Shown in pieces: positions 36,895 through 46,380 of a DNA stretch of 64,000 nt. Under the pieces are notes generated by a model, which saw only the letters and a program-made list of their open reading frames with translations, did no database searches and was not told where the DNA came from. The position numbers were made by a program, and so were the translations under genes. Source of the DNA: an uncultured Pelagibacteraceae bacterium (GTDB taxonomy: Bacteria > Pseudomonadota > Alphaproteobacteria > Pelagibacterales > Pelagibacteraceae); NCBI GenBank assembly GCA_902635795.1, contig CACPPH010000002.1, forward strand, positions 1 through 64,000, given 5' to 3'. Each line of letters opens with the position of its first letter. The stretch's first letter is position 1.

Positions 36895-37438
36895 AAAAAC
36901 ATTTTTAATCTCATTTTTTCTATTTATAACAACGAATTTGTTAGCTAATGAAAAAGATCAAATAGTTGCTCAATTAAATACCTTAAACTCTTTAGAATTT
37001 ACATTTGATCAATTAATTAATGAAAAAAGAGAAAAAGGTAGTTGTCTTTTAGAGTTTCCGGGGAAATTAAAATGCAATTACTTTGATGACAAGAAAAAGG
37101 AACTAGTTATTAATAATAAGAGGTTAGCAATAACGCAGAAAAGGTATAATAAAACTTACCATTATCCTATTTCAAAATCTCCATTCCTAAATATTTTGTA
37201 TAAGGATAAACTTTTAGAAATAGTACAATCAGGGAAATTAGAGTTAACTGATCAAATAATTAAGCTTGTTTATTTTGGTGATAACGAAATTACAATTTTT
37301 TTTGACAAAAAAAATCTAGATTTGAAAGGGTGGGAGATTAAAGATCAATACAACAATAATATAAATTTCTCCCTAAGGATTGTTGCTAAAAATGACGTCT
37401 TTAAAAAAGGAACCTTTAAAGTACCTGAAATAAACTAA
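36881..37438 (+). CDS. lolA: Outer-membrane lipoprotein carrier LolA-like
   Basis: 185 residues from GTG at 36881, which gives a clean signal peptide (KFFKKTFLISFFLFITTNLLA). ATGs at 36851 and 36869 would add residues before it. The mature protein shows LNTLNSLEFTFDQLI, GSCLLEFPGKLKCNYFDDKKKELVINNKRLAI and GWEIKDQYNNNINFSL, the LolA pattern of a half-barrel. It carries lipoproteins through the periplasm. The ftsK-lolA order is standard in alphaproteobacteria, and the two overlap by 14 bases. Confidence 0.86.
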   Translation: MKFFKKTFLISFFLFITTNLLANEKDQIVAQLNTLNSLEFTFDQLINEKREKGSCLLEFPGKLKCNYFDDKKKELVINNKRLAITQKRYNKTYHYPISKSPFLNILYKDKLLEIVQSGKLELTDQIIKLVYFGDNEITIFFDKKNLDLKGWEIKDQYNNNINFSLRIVAKNDVFKKGTFKVPEIN

Positions 37439-37941
37439 GCTACAAAATCAATTTCTTCTTCTTTGAAAATTTCAAAGCCTTTGGATTTATAATTTTTTAA
37501 TGCGTGTTTGTGGTCTAAACTACAAGTATGAACCCACATCCTTTCAGGATTTTTTCTTGATGCACTTGCGATAGCATGATTCACAAGTGTCGAACCAAGT
37601 TTCAGACCTCTAAATTCTTTTAGTACTCCAAGATTGATAAGCTCTACTTCATTAGATCCGGGGTGATATTCTTGCTCATAATACCCAACTAGATCTTCAC
37701 CTTTTTTAAGAACATGAGTCTCCAGATTTATATTTGTGACATATTTTACCCACTCACTATCAGACCAAAGTAATCTGTCTCTCCAATAGTGATCTACGCC
37801 TATTTGTTTATAGAAAAATCTATTTAAGTGGAAATTATCTTTATCATCCAAAATAATTTGAAAGTTTTCTGGTAGATTCAAATCAACAGTCTTTGAAAAA
37901 TCTTTTATTTCTAAAAAATATCTTTTTACTCTTGATACCAT
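37435..37941 (-). CDS. GNAT-family N-acetyltransferase
   Basis: 168 residues. The acetyl-CoA-binding region is INLGVLKEFRGLKLGSTLVNHAIASA (about 105-130, with the R-x-x-G-x-G/S loop seen as FRGLKLGS), followed by WVHTCSLDHKHALKNYKSKGFEIFKEE. The substrate is unknown. It is the last gene of the his-associated minus-strand cluster, one base overlapping hinT. Its stop overlaps the convergent lolA stop. Confidence 0.85.
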   Translation of the reverse strand: MVSRVKRYFLEIKDFSKTVDLNLPENFQIILDDKDNFHLNRFFYKQIGVDHYWRDRLLWSDSEWVKYVTNINLETHVLKKGEDLVGYYEQEYHPGSNEVELINLGVLKEFRGLKLGSTLVNHAIASASRKNPERMWVHTCSLDHKHALKNYKSKGFEIFKEEEIDFVA

Positions 37942-38297
37942 TAGCTGACCATCTTCCCGATTTTTTCGCCTGCGAATATATGAAAATGTAAGTGAGGAAC
38001 TTCCTGCCCCCCATCGCTGCCGATATTAGTTAAAGCTCGGTAACCTTTGTCTTTTGCACCCACTAAATTTGCAACATGTGTCACGGCTTTATTTAACTCT
38101 ACAATCTCTTTATCTGAAGCTTTACTGTTGAAATCATTAAGATCTACATATTCACCTTTAGGAATAACTAAAACATGAACTTTCTTTTGAGGATTAATAT
38201 CATGAAAAGCTAAAACATGATCATTTTCATAAACTTTTTTACATGGAATCTCTCCTCTTAAAATTCTAGCAAATATGTTATTTTTGTCATAACTCAT
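37941..38297 (-). CDS. hinT: HIT-family nucleotide hydrolase (HinT-like)
   Basis: 118 residues. The N-terminal KNNIFARILRGEIPCKKVYENDHVLAFHDI and the histidine triad VPHLHFHIFAG (about 100-110) define an HINT-branch HIT protein, which hydrolyses AMP-lysine and related phosphoramidates. hinT next to hisE is a common alphaproteobacterial order. It overlaps hisE by four bases. Confidence 0.94.
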   Translation of the reverse strand: MSYDKNNIFARILRGEIPCKKVYENDHVLAFHDINPQKKVHVLVIPKGEYVDLNDFNSKASDKEIVELNKAVTHVANLVGAKDKGYRALTNIGSDGGQEVPHLHFHIFAGEKIGKMVS

Positions 38298-38566
38298 TTC
38301 TGTCTTTTCTTAAGTTCGCTCATCACATCTTCAATTTTTATGTTGTTAGCCTCTAAGTAAACCATCAAATGATAAACCACATCAGCAGCTTCGTGTACCT
38401 TATTTGAATTTTTTTCCACAGATTCTATTAATTCGCCTATTTCCTCTTTTACTTTTGAAACACTTAGATTTTTATCGTTCAAAAGTTTATTAGTATAAGA
38501 TTTATCTGGAGAAGAATTTTTTCTCTCCCTGATTGTTTTAATTAATTGTTCTAAGTTTTCAAACAT
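38294..38566 (-). CDS. hisE: Phosphoribosyl-ATP pyrophosphatase
   Basis: 90 residues, single-domain HisE of the all-alpha NTP pyrophosphatase type. Conserved Glu-rich metal site: KVKEEIGELIES and HEAADVVYHLMVYLEANNI. It performs the second step of histidine synthesis, PR-ATP to PR-AMP. It is separated from hisF by one base. Confidence 0.94.
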   Translation of the reverse strand: MFENLEQLIKTIRERKNSSPDKSYTNKLLNDKNLSVSKVKEEIGELIESVEKNSNKVHEAADVVYHLMVYLEANNIKIEDVMSELKKRQK

Positions 38567-38567
38567 T

Positions 38568-39326
38568 TTATAACCTTACTGATACATTTTTAGAATTCAA
38601 ATATTCTTTAACATCTTTGATTTTATACTCGCCATAATGAAAAATAGAAGCCGCTAAAACTGCACTTGCTCCACCTTTAACTATGCCATCATATAAGTGA
38701 TCTAGACTTCCAACTCCTCCGGAAGCTATCACCGGAATATTAGTACTATTTGTGATTGCTTTTAATAAATCAACATCGTAACCAGATTTAGTTCCATCTT
38801 TATCCATCGAAGTTAATAAAATTTCTCCAGCTCCATTTTCTTCAACTTTTTGAGCAAAATCCACTGCATCGATACCAGTTTTATTCCTTCCACCGTGTGT
38901 AAACACTTCCCATTTATTTTCAGAAATTTTTTTTGCATCGATTGCAACGACAATACATTGAGATCCAAATTTTTTTGAAGCTTCCTTAACAAAGTCGACT
39001 TTCTTTACAGCGGCAGTGTTAATGGAGACTTTATCTGCACCAGCTAACAATAAATCGGTAATATTTTGAATAGTTCTAACTCCACCTCCAACAGTTAAAG
39101 GAACGAAACATTCTTTAGCAGTTTTTCTAACAATTTCAATAATCGTTTCTCTATTTTCATTTGAAGCGGTAATATCAAGAAAACAAATCTCATCAGCGCC
39201 ACCGTCACTATAAATCTTAGCTTGTTCTACTGGATCTCCAGCATCTTTTAATTCAACAAAGTTAATACCTTTAACAACTCTTCCATCTTTAACATCAAGA
39301 CAAGGTATAATTCTATTTTTAAGCAT
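38568..39326 (-). CDS. hisF: Imidazole glycerol phosphate synthase cyclase subunit
   Basis: 252 residues. The TIM barrel begins [20 protein letters not shown] with catalytic Asp11 (CLDV), and the second catalytic Asp is in [15 protein letters not shown] near 130; [10 protein letters not shown] and PVIASGGVG are the phosphate loops. It uses ammonia from HisH to make imidazole glycerol phosphate and AICAR, the latter feeding PurH (also in this window). It overlaps hisA by eight bases. Confidence 0.98.
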   Translation of the reverse strand: MLKNRIIPCLDVKDGRVVKGINFVELKDAGDPVEQAKIYSDGGADEICFLDITASNENRETIIEIVRKTAKECFVPLTVGGGVRTIQNITDLLLAGADKVSINTAAVKKVDFVKEASKKFGSQCIVVAIDAKKISENKWEVFTHGGRNKTGIDAVDFAQKVEENGAGEILLTSMDKDGTKSGYDVDLLKAITNSTNIPVIASGGVGSLDHLYDGIVKGGASAVLAASIFHYGEYKIKDVKEYLNSKNVSVRL

Positions 39327-40044
39327 TAATTTCCTTTGCTAACTCATCAAGTTTAATATCACCATCGTAAATAGCTTTACCAACAATAATACCTTCAATT
39401 TTTTTATTATTTAATTTTTTAGCCTTCTTAATATCATTTATTGAGGAAACACCTCCTGAAATAACAACAGGACAATTAGAAAGCCCCGCAATTTTAACAC
39501 TCTCATCTAAATTGGGGCTAGTTTTCATTCCATCTCTATTTATATCTGTAAAAATAATTCTGCTTACGCCAAAATCATTTACATCTTTTAAAAAATCTAT
39601 GGTTTTAATTTCTAGATTTTCTTTCCAGCCTGATACTGAGAGATTTCCATCTTTTGCATCTAATCCCAAGGCAATTTGACCTTTAAATTTTACGCAAGAC
39701 TCTTTTAAAAATTCTTTATTTTTAATAGCACCACTTCCTAAAATTACTTTCTCGACCCCAGTATCGACATATTGTTTAATGCTTTCGAGAGATCTAACAC
39801 CACCACCTATTTCAATCTTTAAATCGTATTTAATTACTATTTCTTTTATAATATTTAAATTGACTGTTTTACCCGTTAAAGCTCCATCTAGATCAACAAT
39901 GTGTAAGTTTTTAAAGCCATGATCTTTAAATTTTGCTGCTTGCTCAATCGGTGAAGTTTCATATTCAGTTTTATTTTTGAAGTCACCTTTAATTAATCTT
40001 ACGCATTTCTTATCTTTTATATCTATTGCAGGAAATATTTTCAT
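39319..40044 (-). CDS. hisA: HisA isomerase (ProFAR isomerase)
   Basis: 241 residues. The TIM barrel begins [21 protein letters not shown] with the catalytic Asp in AIDI. The other signatures are [37 protein letters not shown] (second catalytic Asp) and [13 protein letters not shown]. It converts ProFAR to PRFAR in histidine synthesis. It overlaps hisH by one base. Confidence 0.97.
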   Translation of the reverse strand: MKIFPAIDIKDKKCVRLIKGDFKNKTEYETSPIEQAAKFKDHGFKNLHIVDLDGALTGKTVNLNIIKEIVIKYDLKIEIGGGVRSLESIKQYVDTGVEKVILGSGAIKNKEFLKESCVKFKGQIALGLDAKDGNLSVSGWKENLEIKTIDFLKDVNDFGVSRIIFTDINRDGMKTSPNLDESVKIAGLSNCPVVISGGVSSINDIKKAKKLNNKKIEGIIVGKAIYDGDIKLDELAKEINA

Positions 40045-40673
40045 TATAATGTTAAAAAGTTATCAATCATCTTTAATCCTATTTTATCACTCTTTTCAGG
40101 GTGAAACTGTGTTCCAAATAAATTATCTTTCTCGATAGAACAGACAATTTTAGATGAATAATCAGTTGTTGCTGAAATGACTGACTTATCTTCAGGGATA
40201 AACTCATAGCTGTGAACGAAATACATATGAGATTTGTTTTTTATATCTTTAAATATTTTGCTATTTTTATGAATTTCAATTTCATTCCAACCAATGTGCG
40301 GGAGCTTAAATTTTCCTTTTTGATTATCAATTCTAGAAACTTTTCCAGGTATCCAACCTAGTCCTTTAGTTTCCGCTTCTTCATAACCCACATCAGCGAA
40401 CATTTGTAAGCCTACACAAATTCCTAATAGAGGTTTCTTATTTGTAATTGCAAATTCTTTGAGTGTGTCAACTAATCCAAAAACTTTATTTAAAGAGTCT
40501 ACGCAGCTTTTAAAAGAACCTTGACCAGGTAAAACAATCTTGTCGCTAGACTTAATCTTTTGAATATCTGAAGTTACCTTTAGATTAACTTTACCTTTAG
40601 CTACCTCTGTGAAAGAATTTATGACAGAGCTTATATTGCCCGATTGGTAGTCAACAATTGTGACGTTCATCAA
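40044..40673 (-). CDS. hisH: Imidazole glycerol phosphate synthase glutaminase subunit
   Basis: 209 residues. Class I glutamine amidotransferase: the nucleophile Cys is in PLLGICVGLQMF (about 82), and the His-Glu pair in FGTQFHPEKSDKIG (about 190). IVDYQSGNISSV is the typical HisH start. It hydrolyses glutamine and channels ammonia to HisF. Confidence 0.97.
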   Translation of the reverse strand: MMNVTIVDYQSGNISSVINSFTEVAKGKVNLKVTSDIQKIKSSDKIVLPGQGSFKSCVDSLNKVFGLVDTLKEFAITNKKPLLGICVGLQMFADVGYEEAETKGLGWIPGKVSRIDNQKGKFKLPHIGWNEIEIHKNSKIFKDIKNKSHMYFVHSYEFIPEDKSVISATTDYSSKIVCSIEKDNLFGTQFHPEKSDKIGLKMIDNFLTL

Positions 40674-40675
40674 TT

Positions 40676-41266
40676 TTAAATAGAGCCTTTTGTCGAAGGT
40701 ATAGAGTTTTTAATCCTCTTATCAATCGCTAAAGCATCTTTTAATGATCTAGCTAAACCTTTGTAACATGACTCAATTTTGTGGTGACTATTTTCACCGT
40801 AAATATTTTCTATGTGTAAAGTAACTCCAGCTGATTGCGAAAAAGCTTGAAACCACTCTTTAAATAATTCTGTATCCATCTCACCTAATTTTTCCACAGG
40901 TAAATTAACTTTCCAGATTAAATAAGGTCTATTTGATATATCTATAGAAACTCTGCTTAAAGTTTCATCCATAGGAATCATTGTTGAGGCGTATCTTGTA
41001 ATTCCTTTTCTATTACCTGCTGCTTTTTTAATAGCCTCACCAATTGCTATACCTGTATCCTCAGTAGTGTGGTGTAGATCTATATGTGTGTCACCTTTTG
41101 CTTTCACCTCTAAGTCTATAAGAGAGTGTTTTGATAATTGCTCCAACATATGATCTAAAAAACCTATTCCAGTTTTAATTTTATACTTTCCTTTGCCGTC
41201 TAGATTTACTGCGACAGAAATATTGGTCTCTTTTGTTTTCCTGGTTATTTTTGCTTTTCTACTCAT
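40676..41266 (-). CDS. hisB: Imidazoleglycerol-phosphate dehydratase
   Basis: 196 residues, stand-alone IGPD without a phosphatase domain. Metal-binding histidine motifs are [30 protein letters not shown] and [18 protein letters not shown]. It removes water from IGP in histidine synthesis. It is the first gene of the run hisB-hisH-hisA-hisF-hisE-hinT-GNAT. A plausible promoter lies at 41289-41317. Confidence 0.97.
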   Translation of the reverse strand: MSRKAKITRKTKETNISVAVNLDGKGKYKIKTGIGFLDHMLEQLSKHSLIDLEVKAKGDTHIDLHHTTEDTGIAIGEAIKKAAGNRKGITRYASTMIPMDETLSRVSIDISNRPYLIWKVNLPVEKLGEMDTELFKEWFQAFSQSAGVTLHIENIYGENSHHKIESCYKGLARSLKDALAIDKRIKNSIPSTKGSI

Positions 41267-41286
41267 AAACTATGCCTGATTAACCA

Positions 41287-41317
41287 TTGATATATATTTA
41301 ATTGGTCATTTTATCAA
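41287..41317. promoter_or_regulatory. Possible overlapping divergent promoters of hisB and hslV
   Basis: TTGATA (41287-41292) and TATCAA (41312-41317) form an inverted pair. On the minus strand TTGATA (from 41317) is 17 bases from TATATC; on the plus strand TTGATA is 17 bases from TTTATC. Both fit a sigma-70 layout pointing to hisB and hslV respectively. In AT-rich DNA such matches are weak evidence. Confidence 0.35.
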
Positions 41318-41362
41318 TAAATCACTATTGAAGATTACAAATTAATCTCCACATATAACTTC

Positions 41363-41902
41363 ATGAATACAGCTGAAAAATGGCATGGTACTACAATTGT
41401 CCTTCTTAGAAAAGGTGGGGAAACCATTGTAGCAGGTGACGGCCAAGTCAGTCTTGGTAATACAGTTTTAAAAAGCAAGGCCAAGAAAGTTAGAAAAATT
41501 GAGAGCAGAGGTGTAATTGCAGGCTTTGCTGGCTCAACTGCAGACGCATTAACTTTATTTGAGAGGCTTGAGGCAAAATTAGAAAAACATGCCGGCAACT
41601 TACAAAGAGCAGCTGTTGAATTAGCTAAAGATTGGAGAAGTGATAAATTTTTAAGAAGATTAGAAGCATTAATGGCGGTAGCAGATAAAAATCATAGCTT
41701 TATAATTTCTGGAACTGGTGATGTTTTAGAACCAGAAGATGGGATTATTGGAATAGGATCTGGAGGAAACTATGCTCTTGCAGCTGCTAAAGTTTTAATC
41801 GAAACTGACATGAAAGCTGAAGAGATAGCAAAAAAGGCCTTGAAGGTTGCATCAGATATTTGTGTATTCACGAACAATAACGTGACAATGGAAAAAATTT
41901 AA
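41363..41902 (+). CDS. hslV: ATP-dependent protease subunit HslV (ClpQ)
   Basis: 179 residues. The catalytic N-terminal Thr is expected at about residue 10 in [13 protein letters not shown], exposed after processing of a short propeptide, and [19 protein letters not shown] follows. The proteasome-beta-like fold continues with [21 protein letters not shown] and [14 protein letters not shown]. It is the peptidase core of HslUV, and its stop is directly followed by the hslU start. Confidence 0.97.
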   Translation: MNTAEKWHGTTIVLLRKGGETIVAGDGQVSLGNTVLKSKAKKVRKIESRGVIAGFAGSTADALTLFERLEAKLEKHAGNLQRAAVELAKDWRSDKFLRRLEALMAVADKNHSFIISGTGDVLEPEDGIIGIGSGGNYALAAAKVLIETDMKAEEIAKKALKVASDICVFTNNNVTMEKI

Positions 41903-43279
41903 ATGTCAAAATCAAAAAAAGAAACAAATTTAAAACTTGTTAAAGGATCTAAAACTGACAGCTCAAAGGTCAGCGCTCTGTCTCCAAGAGAAATAGTTTC
42001 AGAGCTAGATAGATATGTAATCGGTCAAAAAGAGGCAAAAAAAGCTGTCGCTGTTGCATTAAGAAATAGGTGGAGAAGACAGGCCCTTACTGATGAAATG
42101 AGGGACGAAGTGTTACCAAAAAATATACTTATGATTGGTCCAACGGGAGTAGGCAAAACTGAGATATCAAGAAGACTTTCGAGATTAGCTGAAGCACCTT
42201 TCATAAAAGTTGAAGCGACAAGATTCACTGAAGTAGGATACGTAGGTAGAGATGTTGAACAAATCGTTAGAGATTTGATTGAGATTGCTATAGCGATGGA
42301 AAGAGAAAGAAAAAGAAAAGAAGTTAAAGCTAAAGCCGAGTTAAAGGCAGAAGAAAAGGTTTTAGATGCCTTAGTCGGTAATAAAGCAAGTGTCGCTACA
42401 AGAGAAAGTTTTAGAAAAAGATTAAGAAACGGCGACTTAGATAACAATGAAATAGAGATTGAAGTTCGAGATAACTCTTCTGGGTTGCAAAGCTTTGAAA
42501 TACCTGGGATGCCTGGAGGAAATGTCGGTATGGTAAATTTAGGAGATATCTTAGGTAAGTCAATGGGTGGGAAAAAAGGTAAGAAAAAAAAGATGTCTGT
42601 TAAAGAGTCTCACGGAATTTTGGTAGCCCAAGAATCAGATAAAATGATCGAAGAAGATAAAATTATTAAAGAAGCAAAGAAAGCTACAGAAGAAAATGGA
42701 ATTGTGTTTTTAGACGAAATAGATAAAGTCTCTGCAAGAAGCGATAGAGTCGGTGGAGACGTTTCAAGAGAAGGAGTTCAAAGAGATTTGTTACCTCTGA
42801 TTGAAGGTACAACTGTGAGTACTAAACACGGTCCGATTAAAACTGATCATATTCTTTTTATCGCTTCAGGAGCCTTTCAATTAGCGAAACCGTCTGATCT
42901 CTTACCAGAGCTACAAGGAAGACTTCCTATAAGAGTAGAGCTAAATGCTCTTAATGAAGATGATTTCAAAAGAATCTTAAAAGAGCCAGATAACAGTTTA
43001 ATCAAGCAATACAAAGCTTTATTAAAGACTGAAGATGTTAATCTTGAATTTTCTGAAGACGGAATTGATATGCTTGCAAAAATTTCTGCAGAAGTAAATT
43101 CTTCAGTTGAAAATATTGGTGCTAGAAGACTTCATACTATAATTGAGAAAGTTTTAGATGATATAAGTTTTAATGCTACTGATAAGGCTGGAGAAACTAT
43201 TACTGTAGATAAAAAGTTCGTACAAGATAACTTGGGTAACTTAGTGAAAGACACAGACCTTTCAAAATTTATACTATAA
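41903..43279 (+). CDS. hslU: HslU (ClpY) unfoldase ATPase
   Basis: 458 residues. After [34 protein letters not shown] the Walker A is [15 protein letters not shown] (about 74-88), Walker [16 protein letters not shown] (about 265), and the sensor/C-terminal region ends LSKFIL, the tail that docks into HslV. The I-domain (about 135-250) is lysine-rich. Its last six bases overlap the convergent Smr gene. Confidence 0.97.
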   Translation: MSKSKKETNLKLVKGSKTDSSKVSALSPREIVSELDRYVIGQKEAKKAVAVALRNRWRRQALTDEMRDEVLPKNILMIGPTGVGKTEISRRLSRLAEAPFIKVEATRFTEVGYVGRDVEQIVRDLIEIAIAMERERKRKEVKAKAELKAEEKVLDALVGNKASVATRESFRKRLRNGDLDNNEIEIEVRDNSSGLQSFEIPGMPGGNVGMVNLGDILGKSMGGKKGKKKKMSVKESHGILVAQESDKMIEEDKIIKEAKKATEENGIVFLDEIDKVSARSDRVGGDVSREGVQRDLLPLIEGTTVSTKHGPIKTDHILFIASGAFQLAKPSDLLPELQGRLPIRVELNALNEDDFKRILKEPDNSLIKQYKALLKTEDVNLEFSEDGIDMLAKISAEVNSSVENIGARRLHTIIEKVLDDISFNATDKAGETITVDKKFVQDNLGNLVKDTDLSKFIL

Positions 43280-43693
43280 ACTTTTTAACTTAATTATTAT
43301 TGCTCCCTCACCGCCATCCTTAATTTTCGCATCTTTAATTGAAACAATCAGTGAGTTTAATTCTTGATCAGAATTGATAAATTCAGGAACTGAATATTTT
43401 AACCTTCCAAAATCCTTGGAAGTATAAATATCTTTGTCATTTGTGGAATGTTTTCCTTTTCCAGTTATAAGTAATACTTCTTTATATTTTTTTTCAACAC
43501 ATGAGAGAATAATTTCTTTCACTTTTTTGTTAGCTTGATCAAGTGTTAAACCATGTAAGTCAAATCTAAATCGACTATTTTTCTCAGTATTTACAGAATT
43601 TGTTTTATCTTTATCAAATACATCCGAGGGATTTTTTATATAATCTTCCCAATTTTTTTTATCCTCTGGAGAAAGATCTTTGTGTTTGTTCAC
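43274..43693 (-). CDS. Smr-domain protein
   Basis: 139 residues. The C-terminal Smr domain starts [20 protein letters not shown] (about 50), with LITGKGKHS near 85 and the end [11 protein letters not shown]. The N-terminal 45 residues are charged. Smr domains act as nucleases or RNA/DNA-binding modules. In related alphaproteobacteria the gene follows Tim44-like and mltA; here it overlaps the Tim44-like gene by four bases and mltA is missing. Confidence 0.88.
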   Translation of the reverse strand: MNKHKDLSPEDKKNWEDYIKNPSDVFDKDKTNSVNTEKNSRFRFDLHGLTLDQANKKVKEIILSCVEKKYKEVLLITGKGKHSTNDKDIYTSKDFGRLKYSVPEFINSDQELNSLIVSIKDAKIKDGGEGAIIIKLKSL

Positions 43694-44292
43694 TGACTAA
43701 TGATTTCGGACAAATACCAGTTCGGGCTTTTATTATTAATATTTTTAGTAAACTTCCAACTATCGGTTACAAACTTTATTTTGTCGGGATTTCCCTCGAT
43801 AATCTTATTGTCCTTGTCTCTTTTAACAGAAATTACCTCTGCAACAAATTTTACTGTAGCGAATAAATTATCTTTAATTTTTTCATATTTTTCGACTGAA
43901 GATTCTTTAACTCCTATAAATGTGAACTCTGATTTTATATTTTGTTTGTTTCTTTGTTTGATCGCATCTGAGAAATTTGAAAACATTTTTGAGGATAATA
44001 AAGCTTTTAGTTTTATCAAATCTCCAGCAGAAAACGATGTAAGAATACTCTCGTACGCTATTTCGGCACCTCTCAAAAATTCTTTTTTGTCTTTTCCCTC
44101 TAAAATTTCCAAATTCTTTTCCAGTGGCTTATTCTCTTTTTGTGGTATATTAAATTTTTTTTCAGCGAAATTTGGGTAAACTTTGGACTCGTGACCAGTT
44201 TTTCTACCTAATATACTTCTTAACCTCAAGATTATAAATCCTGCGATCATTCCAAGCAAAATAATATCTAAATATCCAAAACTATTACTCAT
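43690..44292 (-). CDS. Tim44-like (TimA-type) membrane-anchored protein
   Basis: 200 residues from ATG at 44292 (starts SNSFGYLDIILLGMIAGFIILRLRSILGRKTG); an ATG six codons upstream is possible. One N-terminal membrane segment (about 6-22) is followed by a C-terminal Tim44/MBA1-like fold (about 70-200) with FLRGAEIAYESILTSFSAGDLIKLKALLSSKMFSNF. Bacterial relatives are bound to the inner membrane; a role in protein translocation or membrane-protein handling is suggested by homology to mitochondrial Tim44. It is divergent from fxsA. Confidence 0.85.
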   Translation of the reverse strand: MSNSFGYLDIILLGMIAGFIILRLRSILGRKTGHESKVYPNFAEKKFNIPQKENKPLEKNLEILEGKDKKEFLRGAEIAYESILTSFSAGDLIKLKALLSSKMFSNFSDAIKQRNKQNIKSEFTFIGVKESSVEKYEKIKDNLFATVKFVAEVISVKRDKDNKIIEGNPDKIKFVTDSWKFTKNINNKSPNWYLSEIISQ

Positions 44293-44336
44293 AATTTGAT
44301 AAATATACATGAATAATATAATTTTGTATCAGACAA

Positions 44337-44759
44337 ATGAACACATTTTTTCTTATTTTTATAGTCTTGCCTGTATTTGAGGTATTTCTTTTAATTAAAA
44401 TTGGGGGTGAAATTGGAGCTTTAAATACCGTTGCGCTTATATTGTTAACTGCAATAGTAGGTATTTATTATGCGCGAATACAAGGTATTCAAACTTTAAG
44501 ATCTGGAATAATAAACATATATCAAAATAAGACTCCAATTTATGAGTTGATCTCAGGAGCCTCTATTGCATTTGCCGCCGTACTATTAATAATACCTGGT
44601 TTTTTTACAGATTTAATTGGATTTTTGTTATTAATTCCTTTCTCGAGAAAGATAATATTTAAAATAATTCTTAAAAAAGGAAAAAAAACTAATTTGAAGG
44701 AGAAGAATAAGACAATTGATGGTGAAATAATTAATAGAGGCGAAAAGGATGACCTATAA
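44337..44759 (+). CDS. fxsA: FxsA-family membrane protein
   Basis: 140 residues with three to four membrane segments (TFFLIFIVLPVFEVFLLIKIGGEIG, TVALILLTAIVGIYYARIQG, IAFAAVLLIIPGFFTDLIGFLLLIPFSR). The PGFFTDLIGFLLLIP motif is diagnostic for FxsA. In E. coli, overproduction relieves phage T7 exclusion by F. Its normal role is unknown. It overlaps secB by 11 bases. Confidence 0.92.
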   Translation: MNTFFLIFIVLPVFEVFLLIKIGGEIGALNTVALILLTAIVGIYYARIQGIQTLRSGIINIYQNKTPIYELISGASIAFAAVLLIIPGFFTDLIGFLLLIPFSRKIIFKIILKKGKKTNLKEKNKTIDGEIINRGEKDDL

Positions 44760-45171
44760 AATCATTGGAAAATATATAAAGAATTTAAGCTTTAATATTC
44801 CTAATGCTAAAACTTTTTTTTTACTTACTAAAGATATCGCAAATTATAAAATTAATATTGATATTAAAAGCAATCAAATTAAAGAGAGCATCATAGAAGT
44901 TTTAACTTCGATCAATTTAGTTCCCACCAGAGATGATTTTGAAATGATAAACACCAAAATTGTTTTTGCCACCATTGTAGAATTACCAAACAATAAATTG
45001 GAAAAAAATGAAATAGAAAAAATTGTCTTAGTAAAAGTGCCATCTGAAATTTATGCAGAACTGAGAAAAATATTTGTAAATTTATTTGAAAATTCAGGAT
45101 TTAGAGACATAAAAATAAGTGAAAAAGTTGATTTTCAAAAACTATACGATATGAAAAAATTTCAAAAATAG
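44749..45171 (+). CDS. secB: Protein-export chaperone SecB
   Basis: 140 residues. IGKYIKNLSFNIPNAKTFFLL resembles the SecB N-terminus (YIKDLSFENP type), followed by ATIVELPNNKLEKNEIEKIVLVKVPSEIYAELRKIFVNLFENSGF, the helix-rich C-terminal half. It keeps preproteins unfolded and hands them to SecA. The family assignment is supported by position: secB beside fxsA/tim44 and dnaQ is the standard alphaproteobacterial order. It overlaps dnaQ by ten bases, tail to tail. Confidence 0.85.
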   Translation: MTYKIIGKYIKNLSFNIPNAKTFFLLTKDIANYKINIDIKSNQIKESIIEVLTSINLVPTRDDFEMINTKIVFATIVELPNNKLEKNEIEKIVLVKVPSEIYAELRKIFVNLFENSGFRDIKISEKVDFQKLYDMKKFQK

Positions 45172-45821
45172 TTTTTTTTCAATTCCTTTTTAATAAATTC
45201 TTTGTGTGAATTAAGTTCATTTTCAGAAATTTGCAAAATTTTTTTATTATAAACATTATTTTTTACAATCTTGGTTTCTAAACTATTAGATGATAAATTA
45301 AATTTTGGTTCTTTTGCGTCTAGAAGATTAATATAAACCTCTCTTAATAATTCACAATCTAACAGTGCATTATGTTTGGTTCTTCTAGAAAGATCCACAT
45401 TGAATCTTTTACATAACGCGTCCAGTGAGTTTGATGCACCTGGAAACTTATTTCTGGCTACTGCTAAAGAATCAATTATCAGTTTATTATCTATTAACTC
45501 TTTTTTTAATAGACCTAACTCACCATTTAAAAAACTTAAATCAAAAGGCGCATTATGTATTATAATTTTTTTTCCATTTATAAAATCAAGAAAATCATCA
45601 GCTACTTCTTCAAAAGTGCCTTTGTCACTTAAGAATTCTTTTGAAAAACCATGTACTTTAAAAGCATCAAGAGGAATATCTCTTTTTGGATTTATTAACC
45701 TATGAAACACTTTTCCTGTAGCAACAAGATCTTTGGTTTCGATACAAGCAATTTCAACAATTTTGTGTCCTTCCTTAAATGATAATCCTGTTGTTTCTGT
45801 GTCTAAGAATATCTCATTCAT
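45162..45821 (-). CDS. dnaQ: DNA polymerase III epsilon subunit (proofreading exonuclease)
   Basis: 219 residues. The DEDDh exonuclease motifs are EIFLDTETTGLSF (Exo I), IIHNAPFDLSFLNGEL (Exo II) and RTKHNALLDCELLREVY (Exo III). The C-terminal tail (about 175-219) is where the polymerase-binding segment is expected. It corrects replication errors. It overlaps coaE by eight bases. Confidence 0.96.
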   Translation of the reverse strand: MNEIFLDTETTGLSFKEGHKIVEIACIETKDLVATGKVFHRLINPKRDIPLDAFKVHGFSKEFLSDKGTFEEVADDFLDFINGKKIIIHNAPFDLSFLNGELGLLKKELIDNKLIIDSLAVARNKFPGASNSLDALCKRFNVDLSRRTKHNALLDCELLREVYINLLDAKEPKFNLSSNSLETKIVKNNVYNKKILQISENELNSHKEFIKKELKKNYF

Positions 45822-46380
45822 ATTTTGCTAATATATCCATTAAATTTTTTTTTAAAATCTTTTTATTTTTATCGTTAACAATTACGTGATCACTATAAGT
45901 TTCTTTTTTTCTATCGCTAAGTTGTTTTTTATCTAATATTTCAAATATTTTCCTGCTTCCTCCTTTTGATAAAAATCTTTTTAATCTTAAATTTTTTTTA
46001 GCTTTTATAAAAATTATTATATTAAATTTATTCATCAATTTGCTTTCAATTAAAAGGGGAATTTCGTAAAAAGCAAATTTTTTCCTGATATTCTTTTTTG
46101 AAAAATTTGCCATCTCTTTTCTCACTAGCGGGTGAAGTATTTTTTCAAGCTTCTGAATGTTGCTTTTCTTTTGTGTAATTTTTTTTCTTAATACTATTTT
46201 TAGGTTTAATTTACTTTTAATTTTAAATCTTTTTCTTATTTTATTTTGGATATGTTTATTCTTGTAAAAACTCTTTACAATTTTGTCAGCACTAAATAAT
46301 GGACCTTTGTTAAAGGACAAAATTTTACTAGCAGTTGTTTTGCCCGAAGCCAATGAACCTGTTATACCAATTTTTTTCAT
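45814..46380 (-). CDS. coaE: Dephospho-CoA kinase
   Basis: 188 residues. The P-loop is IGITGSLASGKTTASKIL, then FSADKIVKSFYKN (the usual DAD region is SAD here), HPLVRKEMANFSKK and FYEIPLLIESKLMNKFNIIIFI. It performs the final step of coenzyme A synthesis. The protein is very rich in Lys and Ile, like neighbours. The aroE-coaE-dnaQ order is conserved in alphaproteobacteria. Confidence 0.94.
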   Translation of the reverse strand: MKKIGITGSLASGKTTASKILSFNKGPLFSADKIVKSFYKNKHIQNKIRKRFKIKSKLNLKIVLRKKITQKKSNIQKLEKILHPLVRKEMANFSKKNIRKKFAFYEIPLLIESKLMNKFNIIIFIKAKKNLRLKRFLSKGGSRKIFEILDKKQLSDRKKETYSDHVIVNDKNKKILKKNLMDILAKYE

